This document shows, in pieces, positions 8,531 through 17,892 of a DNA stretch of 64,000 nucleotides (positions within the stretch are counted from its first letter, which is position 1; the number at the start of each line of letters is the position of its first letter). Both the position numbers and the translations under genes were made by a program. Origin of the DNA: Nostoc sp. XA010. Lineage in GTDB: Bacteria; Cyanobacteriota; Cyanobacteriia; Cyanobacteriales; Nostocaceae. The stretch spans positions 1-64,000 of the forward strand of contig NZ_JAIVFX010000018.1 of assembly GCF_020829625.1 (NCBI RefSeq), in the 5' to 3' direction. The notes under the pieces were generated by a model, which saw nothing but the letters and a program-made list of their open reading frames with translations, had not been told where the DNA came from and searched no databases.

Positions 8531-9732
8531 AATCATCTTTACGACCCAATGATAACGCCTTACGTTACTTCATTTTTTTGGGTTTAGTAGGTAGCTTATT
8601 GATTCATAGTTTTATAAAATATGGGCTATTGAACTCTTTTGTAGGCTTTTTGCTGCCCAAGGCTTCAGCACAAGTACCCGTTATCAATTCCCCTAATGGG
8701 TTTACTCCTGATTGGTCACGTTTGAAATTTAGCGACATGATTATTTCTCTTAGTGGCAGTGTTACCTATCCGGGTTCAAGAGGTGGTACAGAAACTAGAA
8801 CCTGGACGGCAGGACAAAGCATTAGCAAGTTCATGGAACTAGGGGATTTTGAAACACCTCAATTAGCAATAGAAAATTTAAATCTCTCAACCATAGCTTC
8901 AGTACAAGGAATCAATTTAAGTGGGTTAACATTAGATGATTTTCAATTAATTCAATGGCAGACTTTACCATCTTTAACCGAAGCGATCCCTGGTTTAGGT
9001 AATAGAAATGTCAGAAGTGTTGAACCTGTCAGAGATTTCTTGAGAAGATTTGGAATTACTGGGGGCACAATAGGTAACGCCAGCCGAAATTCTCGTTTAC
9101 GTGACGTTCCATTAGGAAGAGTAATAAATTTAAAAAATTACTCACTAACATCTATTTCCGACATTGAAAACACATCTATTAATAGATTTGAGAATTGGCA
9201 AGACTCCAAAATTAATGGAGTACCTGGATTGTCCACTCTCACCTGGGATAATTTGCCAGGGCTGGAAACACTCGACCTTTCATTCATGGGTAAAGTTGAC
9301 ATTGTACTACGAGACATAGAAGCGAACCGAACTCGCTCAATTTCCGGTAGTTATCAACAAGGGTTTAATGTCGCTTGCCTACAGAATAATTGCGCTCATG
9401 CAGAGGTGGCAGGTATCGGCAGGACTACAGGTACTCAATGGATTTCTGGCAAAGTACAGAAGGTAACAGGTGGGAATGGCATCTTGAAAGCACTTAACGA
9501 TGGGCAAGAACCAACTGGTAGAAATCCTTTTGGTTCGGCATTTAAACAAGTGATTTGGGATATTGATGAAGCAAACGGTTCTATGGAAACTGTTATGTTC
9601 TTCCGTATTTGCAAAACTATTCCCTTTGTTGGTCGCACCTGTTCGCCATACTTTATCGGGCCTGTCCCGTTTATCGAATACAAAGAAAAAGACCCGATTA
9701 TTTTCGGTCAACCCTCAACACTTCCAGATTAA
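8527..9732 (+). CDS. Exported protein of the conjugation operon, unknown function
   Basis: This 401-aa protein has an N-terminal hydrophobic segment (YFIFLGLVGSLLIHSFI, then LLPKASAQ) that reads as a signal anchor or cleavable signal. The mature part has repeated phrases around LSGLTLDDFQLIQWQTLPSLTEAIPGLG and LSTLTWDNLPGLETLDLSFM, and four cysteines in two close pairs near the C-terminus (CLQNNC; CKTIPFVGRTC), suggesting disulfides. I do not recognise the family. The four-base overlap with the VirB9/TraK-like gene makes it part of the transfer apparatus, possibly a cyanobacteria-specific envelope or mating-pair protein. Confidence 0.5.
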   Translation: MKSSLRPNDNALRYFIFLGLVGSLLIHSFIKYGLLNSFVGFLLPKASAQVPVINSPNGFTPDWSRLKFSDMIISLSGSVTYPGSRGGTETRTWTAGQSISKFMELGDFETPQLAIENLNLSTIASVQGINLSGLTLDDFQLIQWQTLPSLTEAIPGLGNRNVRSVEPVRDFLRRFGITGGTIGNASRNSRLRDVPLGRVINLKNYSLTSISDIENTSINRFENWQDSKINGVPGLSTLTWDNLPGLETLDLSFMGKVDIVLRDIEANRTRSISGSYQQGFNVACLQNNCAHAEVAGIGRTTGTQWISGKVQKVTGGNGILKALNDGQEPTGRNPFGSAFKQVIWDIDEANGSMETVMFFRICKTIPFVGRTCSPYFIGPVPFIEYKEKDPIIFGQPSTLPD

Positions 9733-9737
9733 CCATC

Positions 9738-9891
9738 AAGTCGCAAGTGACAAGTCGCAAGTCGCAAGTGAAGAACTTTCATACGGTTCAGTTTAAGTCC
9801 CCGGCTTCTATCAAGCCGCAAGTTTTGTGGCTCTTTCTAAATCCCCGTTACAAAACTTACTTGCGACTTGCGACTTGCGACTTGCGACTTT
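9738..9891. repeat. Inverted pair of AAGTCGC heptamer arrays
   Basis: The left array (9738-9770) reads AAGTCGC with variants, and the right array (9859-9891) reads GCGACTT repeatedly. The two are reverse complements about 90 bases apart, so the transcript could fold into a long hairpin. The pair occupies the only sizeable gap inside the transfer operon. An equivalent inverted pair lies at 53291-53465. Confidence 0.85.
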
Positions 9892-9968
9892 GTTAATGCT
9901 TTAGTATTTTTACTTCAAGGGTTTTCGGCTAGAGCAAAACTTGTAGACCTTCGATTTTCAATACCTTT

Positions 9969-11741
9969 ATGAGCAAGTTTTTAGCGACAACTAACACAAC
10001 TACTAGTCAAAGATTTCGATTTGAGCAATTACAAAATCCTTCAGACGCAATTGGCAAGTACACTCACTCTCTTTTCACCCCCAATGGACTAACAGTTTTG
10101 TCCTTACTTGGTGCTTATATTTTGATGAGGGTATTTTTTGGCGATGGTAACAAGAAGAAAATTGCTACCTCTTATTGGGGTGGAGCTAAAGAAACTGCTA
10201 CTGCTCAGAAAAAAGCCATCTTGCAAATCGTCAATCCCCAATGTGATAGTGCTGCACTTTACATTGGTAAGCATCAGGGAAAAGGTGCTAATACTACTTT
10301 TTATATTCCTGATGTGCAACGGGGTACGGCGGTAATCGGCGCTCCCGGTAGTGGTAAAACATTCAGTGCCATTAACCCGATGATTTACTCGGCAATTGAT
10401 CAGGAATTTCCATGTATAGTTTATGACTTCAAATACCCATCTCAAGCGAAAGTTGCTGCCTACGCCAAATACAAGGGCTATGATGTTCACATCTTTGCAC
10501 CGGGATTTCCTGAATCTGAAGTTTGCAATCCTTTAGATTTTCTCCGGGATAGTAGTGATGCCGAATCATCCCGACAAATTTCCACTGTTATCAATAAGAA
10601 TTTTCGACTTTTGGGCAATTCAACTGAAGATGGGTTCTTTGGCCCTTCAGGGGATCAGCTGACTCAGGCAATTCTGATGTTAGCTAAAGAGTTCGGTCAA
10701 TTCGCAGATGTTATGACTTGCGCCGCGATACTTTCTAGCGAACAAATGGTCAAACGCCTCATGGCTGCTTCTCTCAATCCTTGGGTAAAAATTGCTTTTG
10801 GGCAACTGTTCAGTTCTGCTGCATCTGAAAAAACTGTTGCAGGCATTGTTGCTACCGCCAGTATTATGTTTACTCGCTTTATGGCGAAAAACACCTTGGG
10901 CTGTTTCATCGGTAAGACAACTTTACCTTTGGAAATTAAAGGTAAGCAGATGATTATCTTTGGGTTGGATAGGGAACGCCGAGATGCAGTAGGGCCTCTC
11001 ATGACCAGCATTTTACACATGACCATCGCCCGAAATATTGCTTCTAAACGGAAAGATCCACTGATCGTTGCACTGGATGAATTACCTTCAATTTACTTAC
11101 CTGATTTATATAGATGGCTGAATGAATCTCGTTCTGAGGGCTTCTGCGGTATTATCGGCTTCCAAAATATGGGGCAGCTTGAGAAGAACTACGGTAAAGA
11201 TATCGCTAAGGCGATCCTGGGGGCTTGCAGCACTAAATTCATCTTTAATCCTGGTGAGAACGAGTCGGCGCAATTGTTTTCCAGCTTCTTAGGTGATGAA
11301 GAGATTAAGTACAAGCAAAAAAGCCGTTCTACTGGGGGTAAAAATAATAGCACGAGCATCAGCGACCAAGAGAAAACTAGAAAGCTTTTTGAATCGGCTC
11401 AATTTCTCAAACTAATTGCTGGCAAATGTGTTTTTATTAATCCGGCTTATGCCAATAAAAAGGAGGGGTCTGTTCCTTTACTCAAAACTATCAAAATTAA
11501 TGAGTTGCTCAAAAATATTGATAAATACAATCAACTTAAATGGGCAAGGATTGTCAGTTTATTAGCTAGAAAGAGTACACAGAAATTTCCCTCTGGGCAA
11601 GATTTAGCTTTGCGAGTTAAGCAAGTTGATTCACGCTTTCCGCTTCCCGAAAATCCTCAAGCTATTTCTAATAATTCTGGACTAACATTCAAAGAAGTCG
11701 GCAGCATGATTAATCAAAACAAATCTGACAGTGGAATTTGA
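9969..11741 (+). CDS. virD4: VirD4/TraG-type coupling ATPase
   Basis: This 590-aa protein couples the relaxosome to the secretion channel at the inner membrane. It has an N-terminal hydrophobic segment (LTVLSLLGAYILMRVFF), Walker A GAPGSGKT at residues 124-131, and Walker B IVALDELPS (D370/E371), followed by the TraG-like SRSEGFCGIIGFQNMGQLEKNYG segment. IVYDFKYPSQ after the P-loop is also typical. The single recognisable N-terminal helix is fewer than in classical VirD4. It sits 236 bases after the secretion genes, separated by an inverted heptamer repeat, and its stop overlaps the start region of the next gene. Confidence 0.88.
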   Translation: MSKFLATTNTTTSQRFRFEQLQNPSDAIGKYTHSLFTPNGLTVLSLLGAYILMRVFFGDGNKKKIATSYWGGAKETATAQKKAILQIVNPQCDSAALYIGKHQGKGANTTFYIPDVQRGTAVIGAPGSGKTFSAINPMIYSAIDQEFPCIVYDFKYPSQAKVAAYAKYKGYDVHIFAPGFPESEVCNPLDFLRDSSDAESSRQISTVINKNFRLLGNSTEDGFFGPSGDQLTQAILMLAKEFGQFADVMTCAAILSSEQMVKRLMAASLNPWVKIAFGQLFSSAASEKTVAGIVATASIMFTRFMAKNTLGCFIGKTTLPLEIKGKQMIIFGLDRERRDAVGPLMTSILHMTIARNIASKRKDPLIVALDELPSIYLPDLYRWLNESRSEGFCGIIGFQNMGQLEKNYGKDIAKAILGACSTKFIFNPGENESAQLFSSFLGDEEIKYKQKSRSTGGKNNSTSISDQEKTRKLFESAQFLKLIAGKCVFINPAYANKKEGSVPLLKTIKINELLKNIDKYNQLKWARIVSLLARKSTQKFPSGQDLALRVKQVDSRFPLPENPQAISNNSGLTFKEVGSMINQNKSDSGI

Positions 11742-11746
11742 TTATT

Positions 11747-12235
11747 ATGAAAATGACTATTGAAGAATTAAAAATTAGCAATTTTGAACTAATTCAAACA
11801 CTATCTCAAGAAAAGATTTTAGCGAATGGTAGTTTTATTGATATTAGTCTGCCTCCCCTCCAAATTATTCAGGAGTTTAAGACTTTATCTAAAACTAGAC
11901 GAAAGCTGAGGAATTTGGGCATATATACTATCATCAGCTTAAAAAACACTTACATCCAACTAAACCAAGAATCTTGTCTGAAAATTGTTAACCAATATAT
12001 TCACGGTATCGGCTGGCATGATTTGCAGTATATCTGTTTTTTAGATGTTCAACCTAGCAATATTTATATTCATATTATTTTTAATCGCATTACACCCCAA
12101 GGTAAGCTCATCGATATCAAATGCTTGGGGGCTAACTGGCAACAATATGAGGTTCTGCGCCAATCTTGTTCTCTCATCATCGACAACCCTGTTCATAACA
12201 AATATTTGCGGCGATTCTGCAACTGTTGCGGTTAG
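11747..12235 (+). CDS. Relaxase-like protein lacking the catalytic histidine triad
   Basis: This 162-aa protein has LGIYTIISLKNTYIQLNQESCLKIVNQYIHGIGWHDLQ followed by FLDVQPSNIYIHIIFNRI (residues 98-115) and GKLIDIK. This tracks motif III of MOBP-type relaxases (H-x-D ... H-x-H-x-x-x-N-R), but two of the three expected histidines are replaced (phenylalanine and tyrosine) and only H109 remains. No motif I tyrosine is evident. It may be a vestigial relaxase or an accessory DNA-binding protein. It directly follows the coupling protein gene; I place the start at the ATG at 11747, since the frame upstream has only a TTG overlapping the previous stop codon. Confidence 0.5.
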   Translation: MKMTIEELKISNFELIQTLSQEKILANGSFIDISLPPLQIIQEFKTLSKTRRKLRNLGIYTIISLKNTYIQLNQESCLKIVNQYIHGIGWHDLQYICFLDVQPSNIYIHIIFNRITPQGKLIDIKCLGANWQQYEVLRQSCSLIIDNPVHNKYLRRFCNCCG

Positions 12236-12247
12236 GGGGTAAGCAAA

Positions 12248-12298
12248 AATAAATTGAACAAACCTTTTTTGGGGTATCGAAGGTTTGTTCAATTTATT
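12248..12298. terminator. Strong hairpin closing the transfer operon
   Basis: A perfect 19-bp inverted repeat (AATAAATTGAACAAACCTT at 12248-12266 and its complement at 12280-12298) surrounds a 13-base loop. It lies 12 bases after the last transfer gene and is A/T-flanked on both sides, so it could terminate in either direction. Confidence 0.7.
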
Positions 12299-12366
12299 CC
12301 AGCGAGGATGCTTAGACAAGAATGTAGAAAGGAAAGAAAAAGCGAAAAAGAATGAATTTTAATCCG

Positions 12367-12399
12367 TTTACCCTTTACCTTTTACCCTTTACCCTTTAC
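12367..12399. repeat. TTACCCT-type short tandem repeats
   Basis: About four units of TTTACCC, one of them altered, lie just upstream of the DUF3854 gene. This is another short tandem repeat class of cyanobacterial genomes. Confidence 0.7.
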
Positions 12400-12419
12400 T
12401 CTGCTACACCCAAATAAAT

Positions 12420-15400
12420 ATGTTTGATGAACGACATTTGCAACTCACTTCCGCTTACGCTAGAGCTAGTCAGCATTTTATTAGAACTTTTATTTATCCT
12501 TTAGGAGAGTTTATTTATAAATCAATCGAATCAGCTATTGATTTAAAATGTCGAATTGAAATAGGAGAAGAAACTTATTTTCTTACTCCTGATGAGGATG
12601 GTGGTTGGAAATGGTCTAAAGGTAACTTTGAAGGTGTAACAGATGAGGAAATAGAACAAGTAGAAGAGATGATGGCATATTTATTGCCTAAACTTCTCCC
12701 CGGTAGTAATGATATAACACCGTCAATTTTTCCTCCTGATCCTGATTTACCTCCAGTTTTACCTAATCCCAATTCCCCCTTAATTCTTCCGCCTTCTGCC
12801 ACATCTGTTGAGTTTTTAACTATACCATTCAATTCTCAAAATCCCCAGGAATATGTACCTATTGAAGACCAACAAAATCTAGATTTAAACCCTTCTATCC
12901 ATAGAAATGTTTTTTTAACAGGTGAAGATGAACTTAAAGATACATTATCACAATCACATCAAGGGAGTGTTGATAATTCCTCTGAGTTTGTAGATGAGGA
13001 TTTGATTAACCAAACTAGCGCCAACAATGAAGTTGATAACCAGAGTCACCAGAATGAAGTGATTAGTTCTTATGACATTGCAGATGATAATTTAACAACA
13101 AAGATTGTCATCGACCACACAATTCCTATAACTAGTGAAAAACTTGAGCCACAAAATAATCAACATATCCCTTATCACCCAGAACACATTGATCCGCAAC
13201 ATTGGCACGAGCTAGTAGTAGGCAGTGCGATCGCACCTCTTATTGCACATCTCAACTTCTCTAGTCTTCATTTTAGCTATGTCGGTGGCGAACATGAAGC
13301 TTGGGAACGGCTCATGATCAGCGACAAACTTTCACGTACAAATACAGGTAGCCTCTCTACTAGGCTTTTAGAACTCTATTCCCACTTAGATGCAGGTGGC
13401 TGGTGGTGTAATTCAGGAGTAGATCCGCGCACATTTGCTAATCTTACCCCTGGTGAGCAACCTCAAATTAAAGAATGGGGATGCTATAAGCCAAACCGCC
13501 CCAGACCCAAAACCGTAAAAAAAGATGGGTTCACTGTTGTGGTTGAAGGCAAGTTCATCAAATATGAGCATCCACCATCAGTTGATTTGAGTATTTTCTT
13601 ACTAGATGTTCCAGGGGAAATTGCCCAAAATATTTACTCAAAAGCTGGAGTAAACCCCACCGATAGCGATCGCTTGAGTGGTTTTTGGTATTGTGTGTAT
13701 AAACACAATATCCCACTCGTCATTACAGAGGGCGCGAAGAAGGCGGCTAGTCTACTATCACATGGTCACGCAGCCATCGGACTACCGGGAATTTCCTCCG
13801 GCTATCGCTCACCTAAAAACGATTGGGGCAAGAAAATTGGTGATTCCTATCTGGCTGATGAGTTAGCTGTTTTCGCTACTAAGAGTAGAGAAATTAAAAT
13901 CTGCTTTGATTATGAAACTAAGCCTGAACCTAAGCTCAATATCCAAAGAGATACTTGGAAAACAGGAAGCTTATTACAAGAATTTGGTGCTGTCGTTAAA
14001 GTAGTAACGCTGCCAGGGCCGGATAAGGGTGTAGATGATTTTATAGTGGCACAGGGAGGAGAAAGTTTTGAAAAGTTATCTGCTGGGGCTATAGCTCTAG
14101 AGTCATGGCATCAAAATCAACTTGATAGAAAACGTTTTACTATCAAGCTCAAAGATGGCACAGTCAAAACAATTGCTCAACAAAAAGGAGACTCTACTGT
14201 GACAGATGATCCCGAATTAGAAGCAAACATTGGTGTATTTCAAAAAAGTCGTGCTAAATCACCTATTAACCCTGGTTCACAGATTATAGATATAAAAGTT
14301 ATTGATTTAGACATTATTCATATAGATGTTGCCTCGGAGCCAGCCCAGCCAACTGAAACTCCTGTAACTAGTTCTTCTTGGGCTAAAAAAGAAAATGTTA
14401 CACTTTACGAGCCTAATTTTTTTAGAAAGCGCCTAGAAGCTAGCGAGAATAAACAAATAGCTTTTGCTGCTTATACTTTGTTAAAAAAATATGGTGTTGA
14501 GGTTAAAGATGAACAACAGCAGACCAGTGGCAAAGTTTACCATGCTGATGCTTTTGTAATTAAGAATTATGGTGCTGATAAATACAGTATCTATCGTCGT
14601 CATGATGATGTAGAGTTAATGACTTTTCAAGCTGATAAATGGGGACACGTAGGCAATATTAAACTTTCTTACACAGAACTAGAGTCTGAGCAAAAAACTT
14701 GGATAGAAAAACAAATTAACATTCTGCCTATTGAAAGGCAGGAGTTTTTGTTAGTGGCTGACTACCTGAAAGCTGGTAAAGAATTGCCCTCTGTTGATGA
14801 AGACCCTCGCAAAATAGCCTCTGTCGTTGGTTCAGTCTCTCCTAAAGGAACACACAATATTTTAGAAAGTTTCAAAGAAAACGAGGTATTAAAAATACTT
14901 ACACAAAGTATTACTAGCTTCGAGAAAGACGATTTAACCTTGGGCAATTACCGGATTCTTTTTCGGCAAACCAGTGACAATACATCTACTCTGCAATTAC
15001 TCAAAACTGAACACAATGGTACAAATCGGGAAGCTGTTCGCTTTCAGTTTGAGAAAACTGACACTGGTATGACTCATCAAGTCCAAGCGATGGCTATCAC
15101 TGAAGCTGATTTGGAGAAGTTAAGACTGTTGGCTCAAAAACTGCATATTAATTACAAAGCATTATTTGGCAACCCGACAGACATCCGTGACATCGACTTG
15201 CCCGTTCATCCCGAAATTACCCGTAATTTAGACGAGGAGCAGTCACACCAATCTACTCAATCTACGCCCAACGTACCAGATCGCAAGACACAATCACACC
15301 CACAAGAAGCAAGCTTTAATTCTCCAAAACAACAGAACGCTGTATCACACTCAACTACACCAACACCTAACAGTACAATACCGTCACAACCAGCAAAACG

Positions 15401-16103
15401 ACCCAATTTTTCTTCTAACTTAGATAAAGTTTTGCTACCACTGCATCCAGTTTTGAAACAATATTGGGAGCAGTTAGAAAAAGATGGTTCAAGTCATGAG
15501 ACTGTAGCGCAAGGACATTTAGAATTTCAATCTAAAATTCAGCAAACTGGAAAATTAACTGTTGGTGAACAGCGTGAACTTTACCAGCAGATTCAAAATC
15601 TTGCCTGGAGTGAAATTAATCACAATGGGTGTACTGATATTGTGCTTCCACCATTAGCTCACATTGTTAATGATTTGCGAACGCAGGCTTTTCAAGAACC
15701 ACAGCCACAGTTTTCTTCTGAAGAGAATCGTGATACACCCGTGCCTCTTCACCCTGAGATTGCCTCTTATTGGCAAGGTTTAGAAGCTAATAAAACTTGG
15801 TCTAGTGTTGCTAATCAGTACAACAACCCTTTGCGGGAAAAACTTTCAAAAACTGGCAAGCTGACTATTGGGGAGCAACGTGAACTTTACCAAAAAATTC
15901 TCCTTCAAAGTCAATTCGAGCAACACAACAAAGGGCAAACGAATATCTCACTTCCTCCTTTGAATGATGTGATTCAGGATTTGCTCAAGACTCGTAGCCA
16001 GGTTATTAACAATACCTATACGCCCAAGGTTGAAGTGCATTCCCAAAAATCTCGCACTCCACAACAACCTACTACCAATAATTCACAAGAATTAGAATTG
16101 TAA
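12420..16103 (+). CDS. Large DUF3854 (TOPRIM-like) plasmid protein
   Basis: This is a 1227-aa protein. Residues ~255-560 form a DUF3854 domain: DPQHWHELVVGSAIAP, then LVITEGAKKAASLLSHG (E437), AAIGLPGISSGYR, IKICFDYETK and GPDKGVDDFIVAQGG, the acidic TOPRIM-like pattern seen in plasmid primase or replication proteins. As I recall, cyanobacterial CyRepA1-type replication proteins carry the same domain. I see no P-loop, so a helicase activity is not supported. Two ~85-residue repeats lie at about 1004-1085 and 1107-1190 (LHP...YW..LE ... GKLT.GEQRELYQ). It could be a transfer-associated primase or a replication protein. It is a separate unit after the transfer operon terminator. Confidence 0.6.
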   Translation: MFDERHLQLTSAYARASQHFIRTFIYPLGEFIYKSIESAIDLKCRIEIGEETYFLTPDEDGGWKWSKGNFEGVTDEEIEQVEEMMAYLLPKLLPGSNDITPSIFPPDPDLPPVLPNPNSPLILPPSATSVEFLTIPFNSQNPQEYVPIEDQQNLDLNPSIHRNVFLTGEDELKDTLSQSHQGSVDNSSEFVDEDLINQTSANNEVDNQSHQNEVISSYDIADDNLTTKIVIDHTIPITSEKLEPQNNQHIPYHPEHIDPQHWHELVVGSAIAPLIAHLNFSSLHFSYVGGEHEAWERLMISDKLSRTNTGSLSTRLLELYSHLDAGGWWCNSGVDPRTFANLTPGEQPQIKEWGCYKPNRPRPKTVKKDGFTVVVEGKFIKYEHPPSVDLSIFLLDVPGEIAQNIYSKAGVNPTDSDRLSGFWYCVYKHNIPLVITEGAKKAASLLSHGHAAIGLPGISSGYRSPKNDWGKKIGDSYLADELAVFATKSREIKICFDYETKPEPKLNIQRDTWKTGSLLQEFGAVVKVVTLPGPDKGVDDFIVAQGGESFEKLSAGAIALESWHQNQLDRKRFTIKLKDGTVKTIAQQKGDSTVTDDPELEANIGVFQKSRAKSPINPGSQIIDIKVIDLDIIHIDVASEPAQPTETPVTSSSWAKKENVTLYEPNFFRKRLEASENKQIAFAAYTLLKKYGVEVKDEQQQTSGKVYHADAFVIKNYGADKYSIYRRHDDVELMTFQADKWGHVGNIKLSYTELESEQKTWIEKQINILPIERQEFLLVADYLKAGKELPSVDEDPRKIASVVGSVSPKGTHNILESFKENEVLKILTQSITSFEKDDLTLGNYRILFRQTSDNTSTLQLLKTEHNGTNREAVRFQFEKTDTGMTHQVQAMAITEADLEKLRLLAQKLHINYKALFGNPTDIRDIDLPVHPEITRNLDEEQSHQSTQSTPNVPDRKTQSHPQEASFNSPKQQNAVSHSTTPTPNSTIPSQPAKRPNFSSNLDKVLLPLHPVLKQYWEQLEKDGSSHETVAQGHLEFQSKIQQTGKLTVGEQRELYQQIQNLAWSEINHNGCTDIVLPPLAHIVNDLRTQAFQEPQPQFSSEENRDTPVPLHPEIASYWQGLEANKTWSSVANQYNNPLREKLSKTGKLTIGEQRELYQKILLQSQFEQHNKGQTNISLPPLNDVIQDLLKTRSQVINNTYTPKVEVHSQKSRTPQQPTTNNSQELEL

Positions 16104-16125
16104 TCAACAGTTGTCAATTACACTT

Positions 16126-16914
16126 ATGCAATCTAGCTCAGTGGCCCAAACCATCACTACCATCAACCGCGACAGTGGCTTTTCTGACAACCAAATGGCC
16201 TACAGACTGGCGCTGATGATGGAGAAATACCCACTTTCACAATCAATACACTCAACCCCCGCACTAGACACTACAGAGCGCGAAAATATTATTGGTGAGG
16301 TGAGAAATACTTTATCTGTGTCCCAAAATGCTCAAAGTACTGAAGATTACAGGCAATCCCTTAAGGAAAAATACTACCAAGAGTACGCCCAAAAATTTGG
16401 TTTAAATAAATCCGAGGGAACACCTGATATAGATAACTCAACAAGAGTTGAAGATTTGATCAATGAAAAGAAAAAGACATTCTTGCAGCAGATATTAGAA
16501 ACTAAAGAGCGCAAGTTACCTTTAGTTGAGCATCAAGAACCATCTCCAAAGGAGACTGAAAATAATCAGGTTGTTAAAAAGTCTCTTATTCCTGCACTAA
16601 TGAATATTATCGTTACAAAGGGACAAGATACTATTGGCGGTCGGGTCTATGAAGGCATGGCTTATCAATTAAATTTGTTGATGAGAGAAGGTATGCAGCG
16701 CCTGACTGTTTGGCGCAAAAGTGATAATCAATCGGCTTTTAGTGCTTATAAAGTAGATGAAGAGGAAGAATACAAAGTAATACACAATCACCTTTCACCA
16801 CAAGAAACACAAAAGCTGATCAACTTTGATATAAGAGTGCAACAGCAACAGCAACAGCCACCGCCACAGCAACAACAGAACCAGCGATCTTCTGACGGCC
16901 CAGAGTTAGACTAA
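16126..16914 (+). CDS. Unknown protein with Gln-rich tail, partner of the DUF3854 protein
   Basis: This is a 262-aa soluble protein that I do not recognise. The N-terminal half is charged and helical (FSDNQMAYRLALMMEKY, EKYYQEYAQKFGL). Residues ~160-235 look like a compact domain (IGGRVYEGMAYQLNLLMREGMQRLTVWRK). The C-terminus is a poly-Gln/Pro tail encoded by CAA/CAG repeats. It begins about 20 bases after the DUF3854 gene and probably shares its transcript. A TTG at 16111 would add five residues, but the ATG at 16126 is preferred. Confidence 0.45.
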   Translation: MQSSSVAQTITTINRDSGFSDNQMAYRLALMMEKYPLSQSIHSTPALDTTERENIIGEVRNTLSVSQNAQSTEDYRQSLKEKYYQEYAQKFGLNKSEGTPDIDNSTRVEDLINEKKKTFLQQILETKERKLPLVEHQEPSPKETENNQVVKKSLIPALMNIIVTKGQDTIGGRVYEGMAYQLNLLMREGMQRLTVWRKSDNQSAFSAYKVDEEEEYKVIHNHLSPQETQKLINFDIRVQQQQQQPPPQQQQNQRSSDGPELD

Positions 16915-17153
16915 CTAAAATACCCGACAAACAACCCAAGAATGTACGCACTAACTAAAATATATCGCTTAGTCACCCGCTCGAATTGTGACCAGGGTGA
17001 GATGATGACAGCTAATACTATGTAAAACAATGCTTGTAAAAAATCGTTGTGCCCCAGTTTGATAATTGCCGCTATCATCAAAGCCACAAAAATTAGAAAT
17101 TCCACCCCTGTTTCAATCCTGTCCCAAAGTTTCACATCATATAGGTAACGCAT
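16911..17153 (-). CDS. Small membrane protein overlapping the histidine kinase gene
   Basis: This 80-aa protein has a polar start (MRYLYDVKLWDRIETG) and hydrophobic segments (FLIFVALMIAAIIKL, LQALFYIVLAVIISPW, ILVSAYILGLFVGYF), so about three membrane helices. The ATG at 17153 has an AGAGG sequence about 8 bases upstream and lies inside the 3' end of the histidine kinase gene, so the two are likely co-translated. An earlier in-frame start exists at 17210 but lacks this site. Because the kinase itself has no membrane segment, a role as membrane sensor or anchor is possible, though unproven. Confidence 0.55.
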   Translation of the reverse strand: MRYLYDVKLWDRIETGVEFLIFVALMIAAIIKLGHNDFLQALFYIVLAVIISPWSQFERVTKRYILVSAYILGLFVGYFS

Positions 17154-17892
17154 CTTGTAACCTCTGCGATTTGGGCAACATCCTACCATCAACCCCATAG
17201 ATACCGTCATCTTTGTAAGGAAATATAATGGTGAATTTGGTTCCTTGTTTGGCTACTGAATCTACCCTCATACTGAGTCCGTGAGCATAAGCCACCATCC
17301 AGGCAATATACAATCCTATTCCTCTGCCCGCCTTATCAGATAACCTACTCTGGGGCGCTCTCCAAAACGGAATAAATATATTTGATAGCTGTTCGGCGGC
17401 AATCCCACAGCCGGTATCTTCAATCTCAATAATTAAATCATCTTCTTGATTGAGCAACCTTAAAAAGATATCTCCGGCAAGAGTGTACTTAATAGCATTT
17501 GTCACAAGATTACACAACATTCTGTCAATACTTATGCTGTCACCCCGTACTTGCGTTCCATGCTTGTACGATGATTGAGTTTCATAGTGGAGATTCAAGG
17601 AATGATACTGCGCTATTGGTTTGAATCGAGAATAAGTTGTTTGTAAAAAACTTAACATATCAAACTGCTCCTCTGTCACTGGATTTAGTTCAAAAAAAGC
17701 AGTTCTTTTAGATTGAATCAAACTCACCCCTCGGTCATTCGTTTGTTGTAAAGCTATCAGCAACGGTTTGATCTCTTCTAAAGACTGTCCATAAACACCA
17801 TCAATTATCTGATTCAAAACTAACGATGCTCCTTGATAGTTGTTTGAAACATCGTGTAACAAACCTAATATGCTTAAAACTTCCTGTTGCAT
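17137..17892 (-). CDS. Soluble sensor histidine kinase
   Basis: This 251-aa two-component kinase consists almost only of the transmitter. The phosphoacceptor is H13 in LLHDVSNNYQGASLVL. The N-box is LCNLVTNAIKYT, the G1 box IEDTGCGI, and the G2 box GRGIGLYIAWMVAYAHG. There is no sensory domain or membrane helix, so signal input must come from a partner, perhaps the overlapping small membrane protein. It is transcribed divergently from a NarL-type response regulator at 18148, its likely partner. Confidence 0.85.
   Translation of the reverse strand: MQQEVLSILGLLHDVSNNYQGASLVLNQIIDGVYGQSLEEIKPLLIALQQTNDRGVSLIQSKRTAFFELNPVTEEQFDMLSFLQTTYSRFKPIAQYHSLNLHYETQSSYKHGTQVRGDSISIDRMLCNLVTNAIKYTLAGDIFLRLLNQEDDLIIEIEDTGCGIAAEQLSNIFIPFWRAPQSRLSDKAGRGIGLYIAWMVAYAHGLSMRVDSVAKQGTKFTIIFPYKDDGIYGVDGRMLPKSQRLQDALPI

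Noticed and set aside
12420-16103. Helicase activity for the DUF3854 protein
   Set aside because: No Walker A motif was found along the 1227 residues.
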